Positions 7,818 to 14,454 of a stretch of DNA of 39,266 bases are shown here, piece by piece. The notes below the pieces were generated by a model. That model made no database searches. It was not told where the DNA came from and saw nothing but the letters and a program-made list of their open reading frames with translations. The position numbers and the translations under genes were made by a program. Source of the stretch: Leptolinea sp. UBA5203 (GTDB lineage: Bacteria > Chloroflexota > Anaerolineae > Anaerolineales > Anaerolineaceae); contig DHVR01000036.1 of assembly GCA_002412765.1 (NCBI GenBank), forward strand, positions 1 to 39,266, written 5' to 3'. The number at the start of each line of letters is the position of its first letter. The stretch's first letter is position 1.

Positions 7818-7906
7818 ATCGGAATCGCCAAATCAGCTTGAAAATTTTATCATAGAAAACCAACAGCGACAAGAAAGTGAGGCAAGTTGTCCGGGGGAAG
7901 GGACAG

Positions 7907-7927
7907 GCTAGTCTAGATCAGACTAGC
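7907..7927. terminator. Hairpin downstream of the redoxin gene
   Basis: Arms GCTAGTCT and AGACTAGC surround a 5-nt loop, 28 bp after the redoxin stop codon. Outer bases extend the pairing imperfectly (GGGA.AGGC...GCCTGTCCC on the minus strand). The T tract is poor, so it may be a transcript-end stabiliser and not a strong terminator. Confidence 0.45.
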
Positions 7928-7954
7928 TGCCTCTTCCCTCATTCCATAGATTAG

Positions 7955-8416
7955 TTAAAGTGTATCCAACAGGGTAAATAATTCGGGGTTCTCAGGAATA
8001 TCGCTCATATCATGCCCAAAGTGGATGAAGCGCAGCAAGCCCTGTTTGTCGATAATCATTTGGGCCGGCATGCGTCCCAGTTTAAATAAATTGACTTCCT
8101 GTCCATAGAGCTTCAATACGCTGTGTTTAGGATCGGGCAGGCCGATGAAGGGCAGATCATGCGCCTGCCAGTAAGTTTGGAAGGCTTTGGCATCTTCCGG
8201 TCCGATGACCAGGATGACAGTGTTCTTTTCAATAAATTGGTTATAGTCCTGACGCAACTGCGCCATGTGCTTTTGGCAAAAAGGTCAAAGGAATCCGCGG
8301 TTCATGACCAGAACCACGTTGGCTTTCTCCCGAAAATCCGAGAGGCTCACGGCTTTGCCGCTGAAATCACTCAGGGTGAAATCGGGTGCGGGGGTGTTAA
8401 GGCTGATGGATGACAT
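7955..8416 (-). CDS. Peroxiredoxin-like redoxin selenoprotein (in-frame TGA = Sec44)
   Basis: Read through a single in-frame TGA (8285-8287), this is one continuous 153-residue AhpC/TSA-type thioredoxin-fold protein. The start ATG at 8416 has AAGGAG upstream. The N-terminal half is MSSISLNTPAPDFTLSDF...NVVLVMNRGFL, then U44, then PFCQKHMAQLRQDYNQF. The family active site is usually RGFWCPxC, so the TGA replaces exactly the catalytic cysteine and leaves a UxxC motif (U44, C47). Both halves share one frame with no other defect. A SECIS-like hairpin sits 19 nt after the TGA. Predicted role: cytosolic thiol-dependent peroxide reduction. The alternatives are a nonsense mutation, or two ORFs (the second from the Met at 8248). 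Sec machinery is not in this window. Confidence 0.82.
8250..8265 (-). promoter_or_regulatory. SECIS-like hairpin for UGA recoding
   Basis: In the mRNA the 16-nt segment TGGCGCAGTTGCGTCA folds into a 6-bp stem (including one G-U) capped by the loop AGUU. It begins 19 nt after the UGA, and its apical loop starts about 25 nt after it. Bacterial SECIS elements lie within the reading frame, directly downstream of UGA, with a G among the first loop bases; both criteria are met. Competing weaker folds exist (CUUUU/AAAAG just after the UGA). Confidence 0.6.
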
Positions 8417-8486
8417 GCTATTCTCCTTGTATCTCAATCTCATTGTACTGCAATAATAATAAAAACATCCAAGGGTTTCCACCGGA

Positions 8487-8505
8487 GGGCGACCGCCGGT
8501 CGCCC
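8487..8505. repeat. 19-bp GC-rich palindrome (dispersed-repeat type)
   Basis: Nine-base arms GGGCGACCG and CGGTCGCCC flank one base, followed by CCTACC. It lies between the DUF3159 gene and the redoxin gene. GC-rich palindromes of this kind recur in bacterial intergenic DNA as REP-like elements. A looser relative ending GCGCCCCTACAG occurs at 26068-26098. Confidence 0.55.
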
Positions 8506-8523
8506 CTACCAAAAAAACAATTT

Positions 8524-9198
8524 CTAAAATCCTCGTTTTTGACCCTGCCAGGGGGATGGCGCATCGGAGAGAAATTCCTCCACACTGGGGCCGCGCAGGC
8601 TGGCTAAGCGCCAGGTGCCGTAGAGATAGCTGATCACCAGCACACCGATGGTCACCGGCCAACCCAAAAGGGTATTGGCCCAACTGAGGGTCAGGGCACT
8701 GGCCTTTTGATAAAGCAGGAGTTGGGCGACAAACCGCAGGGTGATGAAGCCTGCCCACATCCAGGTGACCTCGATATAAGCCGGGCGTACTTTTCGGTGC
8801 CAGTACCAATCTCTTGGCCAGGCGCGCGTCAGGTGGCTGCTCCAGGCCGCCAGAGGCCTGCCCACCAATATGGAAACCAGGGCTGCCAGCAAGAAGATAG
8901 CGCTGCTGATCAAATCCGGCAGGAAGAAACTGCTGGCGCTTTTGTTGAACCAGGCAAACCCTACCGCCAGGGCAACCAGGAGAAAACCGCTGAGCGCATA
9001 AAACCAAGCTTGTTTGCGGATCAGGCGGTAGAGCATCAATCCAAAAGCCAATCCCAGCGCGCTGAGCATGGCGGGGGTTAAGCCCGCTAACAAGTCAACG
9101 AAAGCAAAGACCAGCGGAGGGATCAGGGTATCCAGGGTGTTGGATCGTCCGCTGAAAATTGTGCGCAGTTCCTCGCCTAACTCTTTCAGTTTGTTCAT
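8524..9198 (-). CDS. DUF3159 family membrane protein
   Basis: A 224-aa multi-pass inner-membrane protein. Hydrophobic spans are visible at about 25-55, 63-82, 90-112, 140-165 and 175-195. The central segment SSFFLPDLISSAIFLLAALVSILVGRPLAAW matches the conserved core of DUF3159 as I know it (FFLP, then S-x-L-V-G-R-P). No function is established for this family. The gene overlaps the upstream MFS gene by 4 nt (ATGA), so the two are translationally coupled, and it might assist or modify the exporter. The C-terminal tail is soluble. Confidence 0.75.
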   Translation of the reverse strand: MNKLKELGEELRTIFSGRSNTLDTLIPPLVFAFVDLLAGLTPAMLSALGLAFGLMLYRLIRKQAWFYALSGFLLVALAVGFAWFNKSASSFFLPDLISSAIFLLAALVSILVGRPLAAWSSHLTRAWPRDWYWHRKVRPAYIEVTWMWAGFITLRFVAQLLLYQKASALTLSWANTLLGWPVTIGVLVISYLYGTWRLASLRGPSVEEFLSDAPSPWQGQKRGF

Positions 9199-10436
9199 CC
9201 GGCAGCTCCCTCAACGGATAGATCCTCTTCACAATAACAGCAGGGACCTTCCAAGATTGCATGCCGGCTTACTTTGCTGCGGGTGATCCAACTGGCAATG
9301 AGCATGAATCCGCCGGCGGCTAAACCCAGGCCGGGAGCGCCAAGGGTGCCCAGCAATAAACCGCCCATACCTGGGGTCACAATTTGAGCAAAGGTCTGCA
9401 TGGAACTGTCCAAGCCAAGGGTTCCGCCCACGTCTTCCCGGTAGACGGATTTAGTCAGCATACTGGTTAGGATGGTGTTGAGTACACCCGCGGATAAAGC
9501 GATGGGGGCCAGAATGACCAGCAGCAGCCAGACCTGCCCGGTGAATCCCCATGCGATCAGCATCAGGGTCATCACGATGGTGCTAACATAAGCTAAAGTG
9601 CGTTCCTGGAAGCGTTCGGTCAGTTTTCCAATGGCAACCGCCTGCACCAGTACGGAGAGCACGCCCACATAGGCCAGAATCAGGCCGGTCTGAGAGACGG
9701 AGAGCTCGAGTACTTCTTTCGCATACAGGGAAAAATTGACCTGAAAGAGGGTAAACGCCAGGCTGTAGAATAAACGAATATTCAACAACGGACCCACGCA
9801 GGGGCGCTTTAGTTCATCCATGAGATTGTTAAGGTTAAAGTCAGTATGCGGATTAGTTTTCTTCGTGCTGCGCTGTGCAAGCGGCAAAGATTCAGGCAGC
9901 CAGAGAATTACAGCGATCAGGTTTAGAAAAGACAACCCCGCTGCCACAAAGGCGGGCAAACTGAGCTGGATATTGCCCAGAACACCGCCCAACACCGGCC
10001 CGATGATAAAACCTAGGCCAAAGGAGGCGCCGATCATGCCCAGGCTGCGCGCCCGGTTCTTGGAATCCGTAATGTCGGTGATGTAAGCTTTGGCCAGAGA
10101 GATGTTGCCGCCGAACAGACCGTCCACAATGCGGCTGAGGAAAATCATCCAAAGGCTTTGGGAGAAACCCAGCATTAAAAAAGCCACCAAGGTACCCGCG
10201 ATGGAAACCATCAACAAAGGACGCCTGCCGTAACGATCCGAAAGCCGGCCAAAAATGGGTGCGGCAACCAACTGTCCCAGGGCGTTGGCGGTACCCAACA
10301 AGCCAATCAGAAACACACTTGCCCCGAAATTATCCGCGTAATAAGGCAACAGCGGCAGGATCAGGCTGTAGCCCAGCAAATCCAGAAAGACAAAGCCAAG
10401 GATCAGCATCAACGGCCGGGTAAGAAAACTTTTCAT
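9195..10436 (-). CDS. MFS transporter (TetA-like drug/proton antiporter family)
   Basis: A 413-aa major-facilitator protein with about 12 membrane spans, probably exporting small molecules by proton antiport. MFS motif A is clear in the loop after span 2 (GRLSDRYGRRP, residues 63-73). The span-4/5 region SRIVDGLFGGN...GMIGASFGLGFIIGPVLGG matches the TetA/multidrug-efflux antiporter motif C (G-x-x-x-G-P-x-x-G-G). The start has GAGGGA upstream. An unusual cysteine-rich C-terminal tail (PCCYCEED) follows the last span. It sits between tspO-like and DUF3159 genes in one transcription direction. The substrate cannot be told from sequence. Confidence 0.88.
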   Translation of the reverse strand: MKSFLTRPLMLILGFVFLDLLGYSLILPLLPYYADNFGASVFLIGLLGTANALGQLVAAPIFGRLSDRYGRRPLLMVSIAGTLVAFLMLGFSQSLWMIFLSRIVDGLFGGNISLAKAYITDITDSKNRARSLGMIGASFGLGFIIGPVLGGVLGNIQLSLPAFVAAGLSFLNLIAVILWLPESLPLAQRSTKKTNPHTDFNLNNLMDELKRPCVGPLLNIRLFYSLAFTLFQVNFSLYAKEVLELSVSQTGLILAYVGVLSVLVQAVAIGKLTERFQERTLAYVSTIVMTLMLIAWGFTGQVWLLLVILAPIALSAGVLNTILTSMLTKSVYREDVGGTLGLDSSMQTFAQIVTPGMGGLLLGTLGAPGLGLAAGGFMLIASWITRSKVSRHAILEGPCCYCEEDLSVEGAAG

Positions 10437-10503
10437 AGTCCCTCAAAAATGAATACCAATAAAACCAGTCGGGTGAAACTAACCCGGTTAGCAGGGTATG
10501 AAA

Positions 10504-11262
10504 TTATTTGGAAGATTTCTTCAATAATCGAGTCCCTTGGAAGCCCAATAAAAAGATAAAGATGACCGCAGCCGCTACGGCAGCCGTCAGTGCCACAGCG
10601 GGAACATCCTGTCGTACAGCGTAGATGCCGGCAAAGGCCCACACCAGCACTAATGGATAGGCAATTTCCTTGCGCCGGATAATCATGGCGAAGGCCAGTA
10701 CCACACCCACCAGGATGACGACCACAGTCCAGAACACTGGCGACAAGCCAAAACCGTTCCAACCGCTGACCACACCCAAAGCGGCAACATTGGCAATGGT
10801 CGCCACCGAAATCCAGCCCAGGTAAATACCAAAAGGAATATCCAACACCCAGGCTTCCAGGCGGCGGGGTCGGATCATGCCAATTTCACTGCGTGTGTAT
10901 ACCATCAGCAGGCTGGTTAGCAAACCCAGCATCACCAGGACGGAAAGGGCAACCTGCCCATAATGCCAGAGAAAAATCCATATGCCGTTCAGTAAACTGG
11001 AAAGGAAAAACCAGTAACTAATTTTTTCCAGGCGCGGATTGTTCTTTTGGCTTGGAAGAGCCTGATAAACCGTGAAACCGATCAGCGCCAGGTAAATGAT
11101 GCCCCAGATGGCAAAGACATAGCCTGCGGGGGTGAAGAGCGCTGGAATCGCATCGCTGATCTCCCCGGTGGAAATGCCATTTAAGGGTAAGGCGTTGGCT
11201 AAATAATTAATAATCAGGGCGAAAATCAGCCCCAGGATGTTGAGAACTTGTCGTTTATTCAT
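10504..11262 (-). CDS. TspO/MBR-related tryptophan-rich membrane protein
   Basis: A 252-aa inner-membrane protein with about seven hydrophobic spans and many aromatic residues in and near them (FAIWGIIYLALIGF, WIFLWHYGQ). It belongs to the long TspO-related group often annotated as tryptophan-rich sensory protein; classical TspO is about 160 aa with five spans. Relatives bind porphyrins or lipophilic ligands, but function in this long subgroup is not established. The start has AAGGAA. The gap to the MFS gene is 67 bp and to degV 41 bp, all in the same direction, so a degV-tspO-MFS-DUF3159 transcript is possible. Confidence 0.78.
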   Translation of the reverse strand: MNKRQVLNILGLIFALIINYLANALPLNGISTGEISDAIPALFTPAGYVFAIWGIIYLALIGFTVYQALPSQKNNPRLEKISYWFFLSSLLNGIWIFLWHYGQVALSVLVMLGLLTSLLMVYTRSEIGMIRPRRLEAWVLDIPFGIYLGWISVATIANVAALGVVSGWNGFGLSPVFWTVVVILVGVVLAFAMIIRRKEIAYPLVLVWAFAGIYAVRQDVPAVALTAAVAAAVIFIFLLGFQGTRLLKKSSK

Positions 11263-11303
11263 AGGATCGTTCCTTTTGGTGGTATCGATTCAATTCGACG
11301 CGG

Positions 11304-12146
11304 TTAATCCTGGGTTATCCAGGAGATGCACAGGGCGCCGGGTCCTAAATGAGTACCCAGTGCGGGGGTAACTTCGCTGATCAAGGGAACAGGGAGCCCT
11401 GGAAATTGTTCTTTGAGCATGGAAAGGATCTCTTCCACCTGCCCAGGCATTTGGGCATGGGTGATGCCAAATAGAATGGCTTTTGGGGCGATTTCTTTGG
11501 CTTTTTCTAACACGCGCAAAAAGGCTTTTCCTTTGGTACGCACAACTTCCATTTTTGCCAGACCATCATTCATTTTAAGAATGGGCTTGATATCCAAAAG
11601 ACTGATCACGCCATGTTGGATGGTAGAAAGTCTGCCGCTGCGTTTAAGGTAATCTACGGTATCCAATTTAGCGAAGGCATTGGCTTGCTTGATTGTGGTT
11701 TGGATAATTTCCATCACTTGTTCTGGCTTCGCGCCATCCCGGGCAGCCCTGGCTGCCTGTAAAACAATCATTCCCTCAGCCAGAGATAAATTACCAGAAT
11801 CAATCACGTGAATGGGGACGGTTTTAATTTCTTCTGCTGCCAGACCGGCCACGTTGCAGATATTACTGAAATGTTTCGTGATGTGGATGGAAAAAATTGT
11901 GGTTACCCCTTGCTTTGCTAAAGTTGTATACACATCATGGAACATACCGGGTCCAGGGGCAGAAGTGGTAGGTGGATTAACGGCATTGGGCAGGCGTTGA
12001 TAAAACTCTTCCCGAGTGATTTCTACGCCATCCAGGTAGCTTTTATCATTGATGTTAATGTAGCATGGAATAACCGTAATGGGATATTGCTGCAAAATTT
12101 CAGGGGGTAAATCACAGGTACTGTCCGTTACAATGTGAATGCTCAT
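11304..12146 (-). CDS. DegV family fatty-acid-binding protein
   Basis: A 280-aa cytosolic protein of the DegV/FakB type, which holds a fatty acid between two domains and presents it to a kinase partner (FakA) for phospholipid synthesis. The N-terminus MSIHIVTDSTCDLP is the family signature. The TTSAPGPGMF stretch and the SGNLSLAEGMIV stretch match the conserved lipid-head-group-binding loops. The C-terminal HLGPGALCISW motif is also typical. Length is normal. The start has GAGGGA. No fakA kinase gene lies in this window. Confidence 0.92.
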   Translation of the reverse strand: MSIHIVTDSTCDLPPEILQQYPITVIPCYININDKSYLDGVEITREEFYQRLPNAVNPPTTSAPGPGMFHDVYTTLAKQGVTTIFSIHITKHFSNICNVAGLAAEEIKTVPIHVIDSGNLSLAEGMIVLQAARAARDGAKPEQVMEIIQTTIKQANAFAKLDTVDYLKRSGRLSTIQHGVISLLDIKPILKMNDGLAKMEVVRTKGKAFLRVLEKAKEIAPKAILFGITHAQMPGQVEEILSMLKEQFPGLPVPLISEVTPALGTHLGPGALCISWITQD

Positions 12147-12587
12147 GGTTTCCCTCTACGCCTAAAAATGAACCTGTATTTTATACAGATAATAACGATC
12201 TATAATAGGATTTTAGTATTTTAAGTAAATAAATACAACTCCATCAAGGCTTTCTTATTAGACTCTTATATTTTTGAATTAAGGTCAATCCCAGGTTCAG
12301 GAAAGAAAGGAAAATATTTAATATTGTCCAGGCAGTCATTCTCAGGAATAGTGTATAGATTGAGGTGGAGGTTTTAAAGTTGGATGATATGGTTTTGGAA
12401 TCTACAGGCATGTTGTAGTTTTTATTGTTGCTGTATACAGCATGCTTCGTCCCTACAGTAACAACTTATGGGTGGTTTTATTTGGTAAGATGGTGGAAAA
12501 TTTAAAAAATGTTTTATCTATAGGGTTCTATGTTATTGACCTGAATCTACACCTGCATTATTTTTTTGATTTAATTAAATAACAGGG
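12147..12587. other. AT-rich intergenic region, no gene recognised
   Basis: A 441-bp, distinctly AT-rich spacer upstream of degV. It should hold the degV promoter (minus strand; TATAAA/TATTAT-like boxes at about 12180-12205, no clear -35). A perfect 12-bp palindrome, GCTGTATACAGC, lies at 12430-12441. Short frames here lack a ribosome-binding site at a workable distance. I see no tRNA or strong terminator. Confidence 0.5.
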
Positions 12588-13211
12588 CTAAGATTGCTCA
12601 GTTCTTTCGTGAAAAAAGGTCATACGATCGCCTGCATCCTGGATGTAGGTGGACTCCGGGACTTTCCATAACCGAAGCATCACATAGAGATCACCGACTG
12701 CACTAGCAAAATTTACACTCATGAAGAGAATCAGTCCCATTAACCAGGAGACTGGCGCAAAGAGACAGATCAGTAAGCCCAAGCCTGTGATTATGAGAAT
12801 GGGTGCCATGGCTACGACGCGGTAGGCATTACGGCGAATATACCAATCCGGGGCGGCGGCATAAGCATAGCTCAATTTCATGGCAAATATTGGCATGCTG
12901 CGCGTATAAATCCAGAAAAACAGACCATGGGCTGCCTCATGCAAAACGATTAACGCAATAAATCCTCCAAGGATACCAAGCAGGAACAGCCAGGCTTCTG
13001 TTGATCCAGTTATGTTGAACAATGGCAAGGATTCTAATCCGCGGACAATGGATACGATAAAGATGAAACTAAAGAAAATAACCACAAACAGACCCATGCC
13101 CGCCAGGTTGAGACCCAGGGCAAGTTTTTTCTGTTTACTGAGGTCAATAGTCTCCTGGGGTTGATAGATTTCTGGCAGGGTTTGTAAAGCGAGGGGTTTG
13201 GTAGGTTCCAT
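12588..13211 (-). CDS. DUF3267 membrane zinc metalloprotease-like protein
   Basis: A 207-aa integral membrane protein with four or five spans. The second hydrophobic segment carries HEAAHG (residues 91-96), the HExxH zinc-binding motif of membrane-embedded metallopeptidases; a later GDLYVM segment (D near residue 175) could supply the third ligand, as in DUF3267 proteins. Predicted role: proteolysis within or near the membrane, substrate unknown. The start at 13211 is chosen for the AAGGAAA upstream; the frame extends to 13280 but overlaps a palindrome that looks regulatory. A DnaA-box cluster lies 100-175 bp upstream. Confidence 0.8.
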   Translation of the reverse strand: MEPTKPLALQTLPEIYQPQETIDLSKQKKLALGLNLAGMGLFVVIFFSFIFIVSIVRGLESLPLFNITGSTEAWLFLLGILGGFIALIVLHEAAHGLFFWIYTRSMPIFAMKLSYAYAAAPDWYIRRNAYRVVAMAPILIITGLGLLICLFAPVSWLMGLILFMSVNFASAVGDLYVMLRLWKVPESTYIQDAGDRMTFFHERTEQS

Positions 13212-13253
13212 AAGGTTTCCTTTTTTCGGTAAATTTGGTTGTTTATGTCCAAA

Positions 13254-13272
13254 GGATCGAATAATTCGATCC
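13254..13272. promoter_or_regulatory. Perfect 19-bp palindromic operator-like site
   Basis: Arms GGATCGAAT and ATTCGATCC around one central base, about 43-61 bp upstream of the DUF3267 start codon. The position and perfect symmetry fit a binding site for a dimeric repressor. It has no T tract in either direction, so it is unlikely to be a terminator. Confidence 0.5.
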
Positions 13273-13314
13273 AAATGCATGGGGAGCCCGCCCGATTTTC
13301 ATTTTTCCCCAGGT

Positions 13315-13387
13315 CTATCCACCACATTAAGAGGTTATCCACCGAAAAGATCAGGGTTATCCACAGAAAGGTTGCTAGTTATCCACA
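13315..13387 (+). promoter_or_regulatory. Cluster of four DnaA boxes at 20-22 bp spacing
   Basis: Direct repeats of the DnaA box occur at 13315 (CTATCCACC), 13335 (TTATCCACC), 13357 (TTATCCACA) and 13379 (TTATCCACA). The last two match the E. coli consensus TTATNCACA perfectly. Start-to-start spacing is 20, 22 and 22 bp, about two helical turns, so DnaA would bind on one face. A G-rich step and the AT stretch GGGGATAAAAAAGATTTTC (13394-13412) follow. No dnaA, dnaN or gyr gene is nearby, so a DnaA-titration or DnaA-regulated promoter site is more likely than oriC. Confidence 0.72.
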
Positions 13388-13509
13388 GGCATTGGGGATA
13401 AAAAAGATTTTCGATAAGCTCAGGGAGTGGTGGCATTGGCGCGTAAAGCGCTTTTGAATGTTTTTTTTCTGGCAAACCTGGTTGATTCCAGTCGATTTGA
13501 GTGTGCAGG

Positions 13510-14454
13510 TCAGGGGAGAAATTTGTCAAGAAAACTGATCCGGGATAGCCAAACCAAACTGCCAACTAAAAGGACTAATAAAATGATAATCATCCCCAGG
13601 ACAATTTTGGGCCAATTTTGATCGAACCACTCCTTCAGGGACTGGGAATGCGGAATTTCAATGGCGATGATACTGAGGTTATCAAATCCGCCTCGTTCAT
13701 TGGCGGTGTCAATGGTTTGCGTGACAACCTGTTCCAGGCTCGGTCCATCCAAAAGGCCTAACAACTCCTCGTTGGAGATTAGATCTGTGATGCCGTCCGT
13801 GGTGAGCACAATGCGGTCCCCAGACTTTAATTCCAACCCCTGATTTTCCATGGCGGATTCATCACTTTCCATGGAATGGAGGACCAGGCGCTGATCCACG
13901 GCCGGCGGGTTGGGGCTGCCTAAATAGCGGCGGATGACGTGGGCGTTGGGGTGCTTTTTTGCTTCAGCTTCGGTAATGATGCCCATGTCCATGGCTTCCT
14001 GCACCCAGCTATGATCGACACTGAGTTGATGCAGTTGATGATTGCGCAAGAGGAAAATTCGGGAGTCCCCCACATGGGATGTGTAGAGTTGTTTGCCGAT
14101 AATCCAGGCGGCGGCAACTGTGGAGCCCATACCGCGCGTGCCATTTTCCGATTCGGCTTGTTCAAAAACAAGGTTGCTGGTGGATTGAATGGCTTCCTGT
14201 AAGGTTTTTAAGGGGGTGGTCGGTTCGCTGTTGGCAAGATACTGGGTAATTAAATTGACTGTCATTTCAGAAGCAATTTCACCCCCTCGATGTCCGCCAA
14301 TGCCGTCTGAAATAATCGCAACCAGGATGGGGGCATGCGGAACAGTATCAGAACGGTAGGCTGATACGGCAAACCGATCTTCGTTGTTTTTTCCAGTGCT
14401 GCCCGGATGGCTCCGCGCGACAACGGGGTAGGTAGTTTCCTGGGTTCTTTTCAT
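13510..14454 (-). CDS. PP2C-family Ser/Thr protein phosphatase, membrane-anchored
   Basis: A 314-aa metal-dependent phosphatase that should remove phosphate from Ser/Thr residues of target proteins in the cytosol. Metal-binding motifs are visible in order: NNEDRF (E25, D26), ISDGIGGHRGG (D50, G51), TTDGITDLI and GGFDNLSII. The catalytic domain covers about 10-265. A C-terminal membrane span (about 285-307) ties it to the membrane, followed by a short tail. It overlaps the upstream VWA-like/FHA gene by 4 nt (ATGA), so the two are translationally coupled. FHA domains bind phosphothreonine, which fits a phosphorylation circuit. No Ser/Thr kinase gene is present in the window. Confidence 0.9.
   Translation of the reverse strand: MKRTQETTYPVVARSHPGSTGKNNEDRFAVSAYRSDTVPHAPILVAIISDGIGGHRGGEIASEMTVNLITQYLANSEPTTPLKTLQEAIQSTSNLVFEQAESENGTRGMGSTVAAAWIIGKQLYTSHVGDSRIFLLRNHQLHQLSVDHSWVQEAMDMGIITEAEAKKHPNAHVIRRYLGSPNPPAVDQRLVLHSMESDESAMENQGLELKSGDRIVLTTDGITDLISNEELLGLLDGPSLEQVVTQTIDTANERGGFDNLSIIAIEIPHSQSLKEWFDQNWPKIVLGMIIILLVLLVGSLVWLSRISFLDKFLP

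Noticed and set aside
7376..7911. Plus-strand frames across the two serine tRNA genes
   Set aside because: They translate tRNA sequence (for example the GGFEPxxG-type products of the T-arm) and are classic artefacts.
7955..8248. Redoxin C-terminal half as a separate gene starting at an internal Met
   Set aside because: It would lack the first beta strand and catalytic residue of the thioredoxin fold, has no ribosome-binding site, and continues the upstream half in frame.
8285..9007. 240-aa minus-strand frame ending at the TGA of the redoxin gene
   Set aside because: Only its last 43 residues (from 8416) are real, as the N-terminal half of the redoxin; the rest is an out-of-frame shadow of the DUF3159 gene.
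12361..12415. Very short plus-strand frame after GGTGGAGG
   Set aside because: Only about 11 codons, with the ribosome-binding-like sequence too far from the ATG; not supportable.
13315..13412. Chromosomal origin oriC
   Set aside because: DnaA boxes are convincing, but no dnaA, dnaN, gyrB, rpmH or parAB gene adjoins and the AT-rich unwinding stretch is short; kept as a DnaA-binding cluster only.
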